This document shows, piece after piece, positions 1 through 6,426 of a DNA stretch of 6,595 nucleotides. Location of the stretch: assembly GCA_031259645.1 (NCBI GenBank), contig JAIRLC010000161.1, positions 1 to 6,595 of the forward strand. Direction: 5' to 3'. The notes below the pieces were generated by a model. It was not told the origin of the DNA, did no database searches, and was given only the letters and a program-made list of their open reading frames with translations. Position numbers and translations under genes: made by a program. How positions within the stretch are numbered: position 1 is the stretch's first letter; every line of letters begins with the position of its first letter. The DNA is from Prevotellaceae bacterium. Its GTDB lineage: Bacteria > Bacteroidota > Bacteroidia > Bacteroidales > UBA932.

Positions 1-627
1 GGACAAACCGACCTGTCGCTGATTCCCGTAGCGGCCATGCCGGGACGCCCCCACTACCGAATCATCGGCGATTACTGTATCGGCGCCACCGGAAAAGTGC
101 GCAGCGTGGTTTTATGTTCAAACCATGAACTGCCGGAAATTAACACGGTTTACCTCGACGCCGAATCGCGCACATCCGTAGTGTTGGCGCGCCTGCTGGC
201 ACGAGACTGCTGGAAAATCACACCCGCTTTCAAACCGCTCACCGCCGAAAACCTCAAAGCAGGAGACGCCTGTGTGCTTATCGGCGACAAAGCGCTTTTG
301 CACGAATCGCGTTTCACGCACCGCTACGACTTGGCCGAAACGTGGATAAGCCATACCGGGTCGCCCTTTGTATTTGCCACATGGACGGCCAACAAATCAC
401 TTCCCGCATCGTTTATCGAACAGTTCAACAAAGCCTTGAACTACGGTATAAAGCATATTCCGCAATCCCTCACCGAGCCTCCGCAGGGCGGCCACAACAG
501 GGCGCTACCGTGCCCGCACGACACGGCATTGGAATATCTTACCAAAAATATCAGTTATCCTTTTGATGCCGAAAAAAAAAACGGATTGACAAAATTTTGG
601 AACCTGATAAACGACTTCCCTTTATGA
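1..627 (+). CDS. mqnA: Chorismate dehydratase MqnA, 3' portion (5' end outside window)
   Basis: MqnA removes water from chorismate to give 3-[(1-carboxyvinyl)oxy]benzoate, the first step of the futalosine pathway to menaquinone; it acts in the cytoplasm. The frame is open from base 1, so 208 residues are visible and roughly 40-60 N-terminal residues are missing; the ATG at 37 is internal. Family signatures seen are DLSLIPVAAMP near the left edge, YCIGATGKVRSV (about visible residues 24-35), a LDAESRTSVVLARLL segment, and the C-terminal ALEYLTKNISYPFD...GLTKFW pattern. These fit the MqnA/MqnD periplasmic-binding-protein-like fold; the SRTSV block and C-terminus favour MqnA over MqnD. The gene ends in TGA inside an ATGA overlap with the next gene. 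A run of ten A lies near the 3' end but the frame is intact through it. Identification is by recalled family motifs. Confidence 0.88.
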   Translation, partial: GQTDLSLIPVAAMPGRPHYRIIGDYCIGATGKVRSVVLCSNHELPEINTVYLDAESRTSVVLARLLARDCWKITPAFKPLTAENLKAGDACVLIGDKALLHESRFTHRYDLAETWISHTGSPFVFATWTANKSLPASFIEQFNKALNYGIKHIPQSLTEPPQGGHNRALPCPHDTALEYLTKNISYPFDAEKKNGLTKFWNLINDFPL

Positions 628-1574
628 TTACGACATATTACAAAGCACTCAAACAAATAAACAGCTCCAACGAACTGGGCCTCCTCGAAGAATTAGGTTA
701 CGACGATATTTTGTGGATTGACCTGAACAGCCCTACCGGGGAAGAGAAGCGTGCCGTGGAAGATTATCTCGAAACACCGCTGCAAACCCGCGCAAAAGCG
801 GAAGAAATTGAAAGTTCTTCGCGCTATTCGGAAACGGAAAATGTGATTTTCGCCAACTCGGAATTTTTGATTGCAGGCGCTGAAGATTATAAAGAAGAAA
901 CCGTATCATTCATTCTTGCTTCGGGTATTTTGGTTACCGTACGCAACACGCACCTGCGCACGTTCATGGAAATTGAACGGCGGTTGATGACCAACCACCG
1001 CAGCTACGCCACAGGCTACCACCTGATGGTGGCCATCCTCGAAAACCGGATCGACCTCGACGCTGATATGATTGAGTTGCTGGCCAAAGAAATTGCGCAA
1101 CTGAATAAACGCATCAACGCCGAAGAGCGCATCAGCGAAGAGATGCTGTATGACATCAACCAGTTGCAGGAAAACACCATGAACATACGCGAAAATATTA
1201 TCGACAAGCAGCGAATGATATCGAGCATCCTGAAAAGCGACAAGTTCCCCAGCGATATTTTCCCGAAACTGAACGTCATGATCAGGGACGTGGGCTCGCT
1301 GCTCAACCACACCGACTTTGGCTTTGAACGTTTGGAATATTTGCAGAATACCGTGCTGGGGTTGATTAACCTCGAACAAAATAAAATCATTAAAGTATTC
1401 ACGGTGGTTACGGTGTTCTTCATGCCACCCACACTCATTTCAAGCATCTACGGCATGAACGTGAAATTGCCTTTTGCCGAAATCGGCTATTGGGGTTTCG
1501 CAAGCACCATACTTTTTATGATTATGGCGTTTGCCGTGACGGTGTTGTATTTTAAACGAAAGAAATTACTATAA
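624..1574 (+). CDS. corA: CorA-family Mg2+/Co2+ transport protein
   Basis: CorA proteins are homopentameric inner-membrane channels for Mg2+ (also Co2+ and Ni2+), with a large cytoplasmic funnel that gates on intracellular Mg2+. The 316-residue length is typical. The diagnostic YGMN motif at residues 276-279 sits at the end of the first of two C-terminal membrane segments (about 254-275 and 288-310), and a basic tail (KRKK) follows the second. Residues about 150-250 are charged, helical and heptad-like, as expected for the long stalk helix. I chose the ATG at 624 over an in-frame TTG at 597 because it gives the ATGA overlap with the mqnA stop and a normal CorA N-terminus. The usual MPEL after GMN is replaced by LPFAEIGYWGF, a common type of variation in the family. 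Metal specificity cannot be read from the sequence. Confidence 0.93.
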   Translation: MITTYYKALKQINSSNELGLLEELGYDDILWIDLNSPTGEEKRAVEDYLETPLQTRAKAEEIESSSRYSETENVIFANSEFLIAGAEDYKEETVSFILASGILVTVRNTHLRTFMEIERRLMTNHRSYATGYHLMVAILENRIDLDADMIELLAKEIAQLNKRINAEERISEEMLYDINQLQENTMNIRENIIDKQRMISSILKSDKFPSDIFPKLNVMIRDVGSLLNHTDFGFERLEYLQNTVLGLINLEQNKIIKVFTVVTVFFMPPTLISSIYGMNVKLPFAEIGYWGFASTILFMIMAFAVTVLYFKRKKLL

Positions 1575-2935
1575 TGAACGGCAAAAAGAAACATATTATC
1601 GCGGGCCTGCTGTTGTGGTGCATGGCGCTTCCGGTATTTGCCGTTGATACAATTCCTGCACACCGGCCGGTGGTGTACGTGATTGAGCTGATGCAGGAAA
1701 TCAACGCGCCCGCTGCGCGTATCGTGCGCAAAGGCCTTCAGGCAGCCACCGAAGCCGGCGCCGGTTATGTGCTGCTTCATCTAAACACGTATGGCGGCGA
1801 ACTCTCGGCAGCCGATTCAATACGCAACGCCTTGCTGCATTTCCCTGTTCCTGTAATCGTATTTATAGATAATCAGGCCGCCTCGGCAGGAGCGCTCATT
1901 GCCATTGCCTGCGACAGCATTTACATGCGCAGCGGCGGCAGTATCGGCGCAGCCACCGTAGTGCACCAAACCGGCGAAGCGGCGCCCGACAAATACCAGT
2001 CGTTCATGCGCTCAATGATGCGCGCCACCGCCGAAGCGCAAGGGCGCGACCCGCGCATTGCAGAAGCCATGGTTGACCCGCGAACGGTAGTGCCGAACGT
2101 GAGCGACAGCGGAAAGGTGCTCACCTTTACCGTAGATGAAGCTATCGCACACCGTTACTGCGAGGGAAAAGCCGAAAGCATCGACGAGGTGCTGCAACAA
2201 GCCCGCATCACCCATTACGAACTGATTACTTACCGCCCCACGACACTCGACCATGTCATCCACTTCCTGCTGAACCCCTTCCTGCAAGGGCTTTTCCTGA
2301 TGCTCATCATCGGCGGCATTTATTTTGAACTGCAATCGCCCGGCATCGGTTTTCCGCTTATCGCCGCAGCCACGGCCGCGCTGCTCTACTTTGCCCCGCT
2401 TTATCTCGAAGGATTATTGCAAAATTGGGAACTCCTCGTGTTTATTCTCGGCATACTGCTCATCCTTCTTGAGATATTCATCATTCCCGGCTTCGGCTTT
2501 ACAGGCATATCCGGCATCCTGCTTTGCGTTACCGGCCTTATATTCGCCATGGTTGACAATTCCCTTTTCAAAACGCCCGAAGGCTTCGACTTTGCCGTAC
2601 TGGTGCGCCCCATGGCAACATTGTCTATTGCCGTATTCTGCGGCCTCACAGGTTCTATTTATCTCACACGCCGGTTATATTCTACCAGAATATTCGGCCA
2701 TATTGCGCTCCGCACCGACCTTACAGGCGATGAAGGATACGTGGGCGTGGCCACAGCGCCCGCCCTAACCATAGGGTGTGAAGGCGTGGCGCAAACCGCG
2801 CTGCGCCCTTCCGGAAAAGTAGAAATTAACGGTGAAATTTATGACGCCGTAGCAGAATACGGCATGATTGGAAAAGGTGATACCGTGCGTGTCACCCGGT
2901 ATGAAACAGGTCAAATATATTGTGTAAAAAAATAA
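1574..2935 (+). CDS. NfeD1b-type membrane-bound serine protease (ClpP-class)
   Basis: This 453-residue protein has the full NfeD1b layout. A signal peptide covers residues 1-23 (KKK, hydrophobic core, VFA cleavage site). A ClpP/SppA-like protease domain spans about 30-215. Five hydrophobic segments lie near 236-254, 257-278, 286-306, 312-328 and 347-363. A C-terminal NfeD OB-fold domain starts about residue 386 (GYVGVA) and contains SGKVEINGEIYDA. The likely nucleophile is Ser104 in AASAGA, after the conserved NTYGGEL block. The likely general base is Lys140 in PDKYQSF, by analogy with the Ser-Lys dyad of the Pyrococcus PH1510 protease, which cleaves a stomatin C-terminus. The start overlaps the corA stop by one base (TAATG), suggesting coupled translation. 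NfeD genes usually sit beside a stomatin/flotillin-like gene, but none is seen here. A role in membrane protein quality control is inferred from the family. Confidence 0.92.
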   Translation: MNGKKKHIIAGLLLWCMALPVFAVDTIPAHRPVVYVIELMQEINAPAARIVRKGLQAATEAGAGYVLLHLNTYGGELSAADSIRNALLHFPVPVIVFIDNQAASAGALIAIACDSIYMRSGGSIGAATVVHQTGEAAPDKYQSFMRSMMRATAEAQGRDPRIAEAMVDPRTVVPNVSDSGKVLTFTVDEAIAHRYCEGKAESIDEVLQQARITHYELITYRPTTLDHVIHFLLNPFLQGLFLMLIIGGIYFELQSPGIGFPLIAAATAALLYFAPLYLEGLLQNWELLVFILGILLILLEIFIIPGFGFTGISGILLCVTGLIFAMVDNSLFKTPEGFDFAVLVRPMATLSIAVFCGLTGSIYLTRRLYSTRIFGHIALRTDLTGDEGYVGVATAPALTIGCEGVAQTALRPSGKVEINGEIYDAVAEYGMIGKGDTVRVTRYETGQIYCVKK

Positions 2936-2937
2936 TT

Positions 2938-4170
2938 ATGAAAAAACAACATTTCTCACTTTGCTTTTTGATGTTATGCGGCCTTATGGCAAGCATTTCC
3001 GCAGCAGCGCAAATTAACATCAACGGTCGCGTCAAAACCGACGACACAAACGAATACCTCGAATTTGTGAGCGTTGTAGTAAAAGGAACTACCAAAGGTA
3101 CGGTCACAAACATGGAAGGCGCATACAGCATGGGTAATCTCCGGCCCGGGGACACTATACAATTTGTGTATATGGGCTACAAAACCGCAAATATAGCCGT
3201 ATCGGTCTTGATAAACTCTCCGGATGTAGTGATGCAGGCATTGGCCACCAACCTGCAGGAAATTGTAGTAAAAGCGCTACAGGAAGAAGACATTTTAAAA
3301 AGCGCCATCCAGAATTTAAAACGCTTCTATCCCACCGAGCCCGTAATATGCAAAAGCCAAATTAAAGATGTAACTATTGAAAACAAAAAAATCGCCAGTT
3401 ACTACGATTTTGCGGCCGACTTGTGGGTGTATTCCTTCCTCAGGGAAGAAGAAGAACGCAATCCCATCATGATGCGTATCCGTAAAATAGATGCAAATAT
3501 CGACCGCTACACCGATTCTATTCCGGTGCGCCCGTATGTGATGTATGATAAAACCAGCCGCACCATCATTCCCGAAAACTACGCCCTGCGCAGCATCATG
3601 TCTATGATAGCGCTGGACGACATCAAATTTAAAACCAGCAAGGATACGCTCGGAACCGAAGAAGTATATAAGATGACTTTCGAATCGAAAAGTGCACAAA
3701 ATGACATCAACACTTCCGCAACTATCGAAAAAGTAAGCGGGCATATTATTGTGGCGGTGGCCGACAGTGTTATTCTGAAAATACAAATGGAAGAAGACTT
3801 TAACAATTATACCACCATCTCACACTTTTTTAAAGGAGCACAACGCATACAATGTACGGCAACCTTCGACAAACAAGTACACAACAGCAGTTTCAGGCGC
3901 GTGGGCGACAAAATGTATCCCGAATACACCAAAACGGAGGTATTCAGCAACGTAAAATATGACAATCAAACGCTCGAAAGGAGACAGATGAGCCTGATTC
4001 TGATAAACGACATTATTACAAAAGATGTGAAACGATTCTCGAAGAAAGAATCTTACGATAAAACATTGCCGCTGTATCGCCAAATATCGGCCGAAAATGA
4101 AGTGTGGAGAACGATTAATTCCCTCCCGCTGACTCAGGAAGAGAAGGATTTTATTGATGCCAATAGATAA
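2938..4170 (+). CDS. Exported protein with carboxypeptidase-like regulatory domain; C-terminal domain unrecognised
   Basis: The product has 410 residues. A signal peptide covers about residues 1-24 (MKK, hydrophobic stretch, SISAAA before Gln25); there is no lipobox cysteine, so it is likely periplasmic or surface-associated. Residues about 28-102 form a CarboxypepD_reg-like beta-sandwich: INGRV, EFVSVVVKGTTKGTVTNMEG, then FVYMGYKTANI. In Bacteroidetes this domain commonly precedes TonB-dependent receptor plugs, but this protein is far too short for a barrel and has no plug. The remaining ~300 residues are hydrophilic, rich in Lys/Asp/Tyr and beta-prone; they may resemble the middle part of DUF5686-type proteins, which I cannot confirm. 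The ATG at 2938 is preferred to an in-frame TTG at 2920 because it gives a clean signal peptide and lies two bases after the nfeD stop. Function is unknown. Confidence 0.85.
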   Translation: MKKQHFSLCFLMLCGLMASISAAAQININGRVKTDDTNEYLEFVSVVVKGTTKGTVTNMEGAYSMGNLRPGDTIQFVYMGYKTANIAVSVLINSPDVVMQALATNLQEIVVKALQEEDILKSAIQNLKRFYPTEPVICKSQIKDVTIENKKIASYYDFAADLWVYSFLREEEERNPIMMRIRKIDANIDRYTDSIPVRPYVMYDKTSRTIIPENYALRSIMSMIALDDIKFKTSKDTLGTEEVYKMTFESKSAQNDINTSATIEKVSGHIIVAVADSVILKIQMEEDFNNYTTISHFFKGAQRIQCTATFDKQVHNSSFRRVGDKMYPEYTKTEVFSNVKYDNQTLERRQMSLILINDIITKDVKRFSKKESYDKTLPLYRQISAENEVWRTINSLPLTQEEKDFIDANR

Positions 4171-5560
4171 ATTCATCGTTGATAAACTCCGTCATTATCT
4201 CTGGCATGAGCCTACAAGCGCACAAGATACCTTACTGAATGAATTAGCCGTTTTCATAGCCAATCCGGGGAATAACGAAACATTTGTGCTGACAGGATAT
4301 GCCGGCACCGGAAAGACAACGGTGGTTGCCGCGCTGGTAAAATTACTTGATGAAATGGAAATCGAATCGTGGCTGCTCGCCCCCACCGGGCGGGCAGCAA
4401 AGGTTTTGGCAGGCTACGCCGGAAAAAGCGCTTACACCATCCACCGGAAAATTTACCGGCAAAAAACACAAAACGACCCGGCAAGTAATTTCGTACTCGC
4501 CCCCAACGACGCCAGCGACGCCGTATTTATCGTGGACGAAGCCTCCATGATTTCCAATGAAAACCAAGGTGCACTTTTCGGTTCCGGAAAATTGCTCGAC
4601 GATTTGCTGCAATTCGTCCGTAGCGGCACGCGGTGCAAACTCCTCGTAACCGGCGACCCGGCACAGCTTCCGCCGGTACATTCGCCCTTTAGCCCGGCGC
4701 TCCAGTGCAGCAGCTACCGGCAAGTCACCGCGTCAAACCTCACGGAAGTAGTACGGCAAGCCGCCGAGTCGGGCATCCTGCACAACGCCACCCGTATCCG
4801 CAACCATATTGAAAACAACCACTGCGCCATACCGGTGATGCAATGCAACGGCTTCCACGACATCGAACCAATCAGCGCAGTGGAAGTTTCCGGAAAACTT
4901 TCCGAAGCCTACGAACGCTACGGAGAACGCGAAACGGTGGTGATTTGCCGGTCGAACAAACGCGCCAATATTTACAACGCCGGTATCCGTACGCAACTGT
5001 TGGGACGTGAAGACGAGCTGGTACGCGGCGACCGCGTGATGGTAGTGAAAAACTGCTACCAATTTGTGGAGCACACCGACAAGATAGACTTCATCGCCAA
5101 TGGCGATATTGCCGAACTCGTGAGCATACGCCGTCACGAAGAGCGCTACGGCTTCCATTTCGCACGCGCCGAACTCCGCTTTCCCGACTACGACGAGGTG
5201 GAAATCACCGCGAAAATCATGCTCGACACACTGCACCTCGAAAGCGCAGCGCTGGACGAAGAAAGGCAGCGGCAGCTCTATGAAGCAGTGGCGGCCAGCT
5301 ATGCACACCTGACCAACAAGCGGGAACGCTACAAAGCATTACGCGAAGACCCTTATTATAACGCCCTGCAACTGCGATACGCCAATGCCATCACGTGCCA
5401 CAAGGCGCAGGGCGGGCAGTGGAAAGCCGTATTCCTCGACTACCCGTTCCGGCGCGACATGCAACCCACACTCGAAGACTTGCGTTGGCTCTACACTGCT
5501 TTCACCCGCGCCACGCAGCACCTCTATCTCGTAAATTTCGACCCGGCGGTATATGTGTGA
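4157..5560 (+). CDS. Compact RecD/Dda-like SF1B DNA helicase (ATP-dependent)
   Basis: This 467-residue protein shows the SF1 helicase motifs in order. TSAQDTLL at about 21-28 is a Q-like motif. Walker A is GYAGTGKTT (47-55, Lys53). APTGRAAKVL is motif Ia. Walker B is FIVDEASM with Asp127-Glu128. GDPAQLPPV (166-174) is motif III. TCHKAQGGQW (413-422) is motif V, and LYTAFTRAT (445-453, Arg451 as arginine finger) is motif VI. The size and motif spelling fit RecD-like 5'-3' helicases, nearer to phage Dda (about 440 residues) than to full RecD2, because the N-terminal HhH region of RecD2 is absent. A charged helical insert at about 340-405 precedes motif V and may be the 2B/tower element. The start could be TTG 4154 or ATG 4157; ATG is preferred. 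It overlaps the upstream stop by 14 bases. A role in DNA repair or recombination is inferred; no recB or recC is nearby. Confidence 0.9.
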   Translation: MPIDKFIVDKLRHYLWHEPTSAQDTLLNELAVFIANPGNNETFVLTGYAGTGKTTVVAALVKLLDEMEIESWLLAPTGRAAKVLAGYAGKSAYTIHRKIYRQKTQNDPASNFVLAPNDASDAVFIVDEASMISNENQGALFGSGKLLDDLLQFVRSGTRCKLLVTGDPAQLPPVHSPFSPALQCSSYRQVTASNLTEVVRQAAESGILHNATRIRNHIENNHCAIPVMQCNGFHDIEPISAVEVSGKLSEAYERYGERETVVICRSNKRANIYNAGIRTQLLGREDELVRGDRVMVVKNCYQFVEHTDKIDFIANGDIAELVSIRRHEERYGFHFARAELRFPDYDEVEITAKIMLDTLHLESAALDEERQRQLYEAVAASYAHLTNKRERYKALREDPYYNALQLRYANAITCHKAQGGQWKAVFLDYPFRRDMQPTLEDLRWLYTAFTRATQHLYLVNFDPAVYV

Positions 5561-5643
5561 GAAAGGAAAGTAGCAGTCACGCAGTGACGGCGCAGGAAAA
5601 GACAATTCCAATTCCAAAATTCAAGGCAAATGTGCTAATATGA
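5561..5643. other. Convergent intergenic region with a small imperfect hairpin
   Basis: These 83 bases separate the 3' ends of the helicase gene (plus) and the GNAT gene (minus). An inverted repeat GTCAC-gca-GTGAC lies at 5576-5588 and extends by two more pairs on each side after one mismatch (5573-5591). No T-run follows it on either strand, so a bidirectional intrinsic terminator is only a weak possibility. The rest is A-rich on the plus strand and has no credible gene. Confidence 0.3.
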
Positions 5644-6186
5644 CTAAATGGTTTTCAGGTCGAAATACATGGTTCGGGTGTCGTCGTGGCAGTCTTGTTC
5701 GGTGAGGGTGTGAAACTTGTTCTTTTGATAGAATGGCAGGGCATCGCGGTAGGCGTCCAATGTGAGGAAACGGCATCCAGCGCGTTGTTGCTCGTTGATA
5801 TACATGTTTTTAATGGTTAAAACCATGCGGCTTCCCATGCCTACACCCGCATATTTTTTTGCTACCGCTAAACGACCAATTTTTACGGCCGGGTAACTTC
5901 TGCGGCGCTTATCATTAGGAATAGCGCGGTTTAGCCTGTTCCATGCCGGCTGCTTGTCATCGTTCTTAATCAGATTGTCATTCGACAGGGAAAAATAGGC
6001 TATTACCTCGTCATTGGTCTGATACATGTATGTCACAGCAAGTAAGGACTTCAAATAATTCTTTGCATCATTCAGCAAAAAATCATTCAAGTCCTTATCT
6101 TCACTTTCGAACGGCGGGATAACCATATTTTCCTCCAAGCGTACTAACCTGATATTCTCTGGTATGGCTGATGTCCGTGTATTCAT
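5644..6186 (-). CDS. GNAT-family N-acetyltransferase, TacT/AtaT-like; possible toxin of a TA pair
   Basis: GNAT enzymes move an acetyl group from acetyl-CoA to an amine; the TacT/AtaT branch acetylates aminoacyl-tRNA and blocks translation. This 180-residue cytoplasmic protein shows the usual order. An N-terminal acceptor-side region (FESEDKDLNDFLLNDA, about 27-41) is followed by a strand VIAYFSLS (61-68). The acetyl-CoA loop is VKIGRLAVAKKYAGVGMG (101-118). The C-terminal block is LTLDAYRDALPFYQKNKF (141-158), with Tyr153 at the usual general-acid position. Ala113 stands where the loop motif usually has Gln, Arg or Lys. I chose the ATG ending at 6186 because it forms an ATGA overlap with the stop of the small upstream gene; an earlier in-frame ATG at 6219 would overlap it by 37 bases. 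Substrate is unknown; a toxin role is inferred from architecture and partner gene, and an ordinary acetyltransferase remains possible. Confidence 0.85.
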   Translation of the reverse strand: MNTRTSAIPENIRLVRLEENMVIPPFESEDKDLNDFLLNDAKNYLKSLLAVTYMYQTNDEVIAYFSLSNDNLIKNDDKQPAWNRLNRAIPNDKRRRSYPAVKIGRLAVAKKYAGVGMGSRMVLTIKNMYINEQQRAGCRFLTLDAYRDALPFYQKNKFHTLTEQDCHDDTRTMYFDLKTI

Positions 6187-6344
6187 GGCATTGGAAAAGT
6201 GGCTATGCTTTTTGACCACTCATACGCTTCTTTCATTTTTTTACGTTCTTCCTTTGACATAGGAACTGGGTTCTCCATAGCTTTGGTGAGCCGCTCTGCA
6301 TCTTTGCCCCATATAATCGGGGTGTCTTTAATCGGTCGTGCCAT
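6183..6344 (-). CDS. Small charged protein (53 aa), candidate antitoxin/partner of the GNAT
   Basis: The protein begins MARPIKDTPIIWGKDAERL and continues with a strongly charged helical stretch (KEERKKMKEAYEWSK, residues 31-45). I recall similar small proteins directly upstream of GNAT genes in Bacteroidetes, but cannot check this here. No ribbon-helix-helix, HTH or AbrB family can be assigned with confidence; residues 5-25 could form a strand and a helix, and the C-terminal half could be the toxin-wrapping arm. The ATG at 6344 is chosen because it follows a good promoter with an AT-rich leader and matches the recalled MARPIK start. The frame stays open upstream to 6506, but that extension crosses the promoter and looks non-coding. 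Its TGA overlaps the GNAT ATG, so the two are likely co-translated. Antitoxin function is inference. Confidence 0.75.
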   Translation of the reverse strand: MARPIKDTPIIWGKDAERLTKAMENPVPMSKEERKKMKEAYEWSKSIATFPMP

Positions 6345-6353
6345 AATTAGTTT

Positions 6354-6385
6354 GTTTAATTTATTTGTGGCGTTTAATTTGTGGC
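6354..6385. repeat. Tandem imperfect direct repeat at the predicted transcription start
   Basis: Two abutting copies are seen on the plus strand: GTTTAATTTATTTGTGGC (6354-6371) and GTTTAATTTGTGGC (6372-6385). They are identical apart from four extra bases in the first copy. They cover the predicted start site and leader of the small-protein gene and touch the -7 box, the position expected for an operator bound by an autoregulating antitoxin complex. The repeat is plain in the sequence; the operator role is inference. Confidence 0.6.
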
Positions 6386-6415
6386 AAAGGTAAAAAAGAA
6401 TTTCGGAATTGCAAA
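6385..6415 (-). promoter_or_regulatory. Bacteroidetes-type promoter for the small-protein/GNAT operon
   Basis: Read on the minus strand, a TTTG -33 element (6415-6412) is followed after 19 bases by TACCTTTG (6392-6385), an exact match to the Bacteroidetes -7 consensus TAnnTTTG. Transcription would start near 6378-6381, leaving a leader of about 35 bases before the ATG at 6344. The surrounding 82-base gap is only about 24% G+C, well below the flanking genes. This suggests the pair has its own transcript and is not only read through from the gene to its right. Confidence 0.75.
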
Positions 6416-6426
6416 ATCTAATATAT

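Noticed and set aside
586..591. TTGACA resembling a sigma70 -35 box just before corA
   Set aside because: It lies inside mqnA, has no suitable -10 partner, and Bacteroidetes use a different promoter consensus.
906..1379. Long minus-strand open frame (157 codons) opposite corA
   Set aside because: Shadow of the corA coding sequence, with Val/Phe/His-rich composition and no domain.
4733..5308. Long minus-strand open frame (191 codons) opposite the helicase gene
   Set aside because: It is antisense to clear helicase motifs and rich in Val/Ala/His/Phe as expected for a shadow frame; no family resemblance.
5573..5591. Hairpin between the convergent genes as an intrinsic terminator
   Set aside because: Only a five-pair perfect stem with a three-base loop, interrupted beyond that, and no T-run on either strand.
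6187..6219. Longer GNAT start (11 extra residues) at the ATG ending at 6219
   Set aside because: It would overlap the small gene by 37 bases; the internal ATG gives the classic ATGA coupling and the extra residues are not part of the GNAT fold. Not fully excluded.
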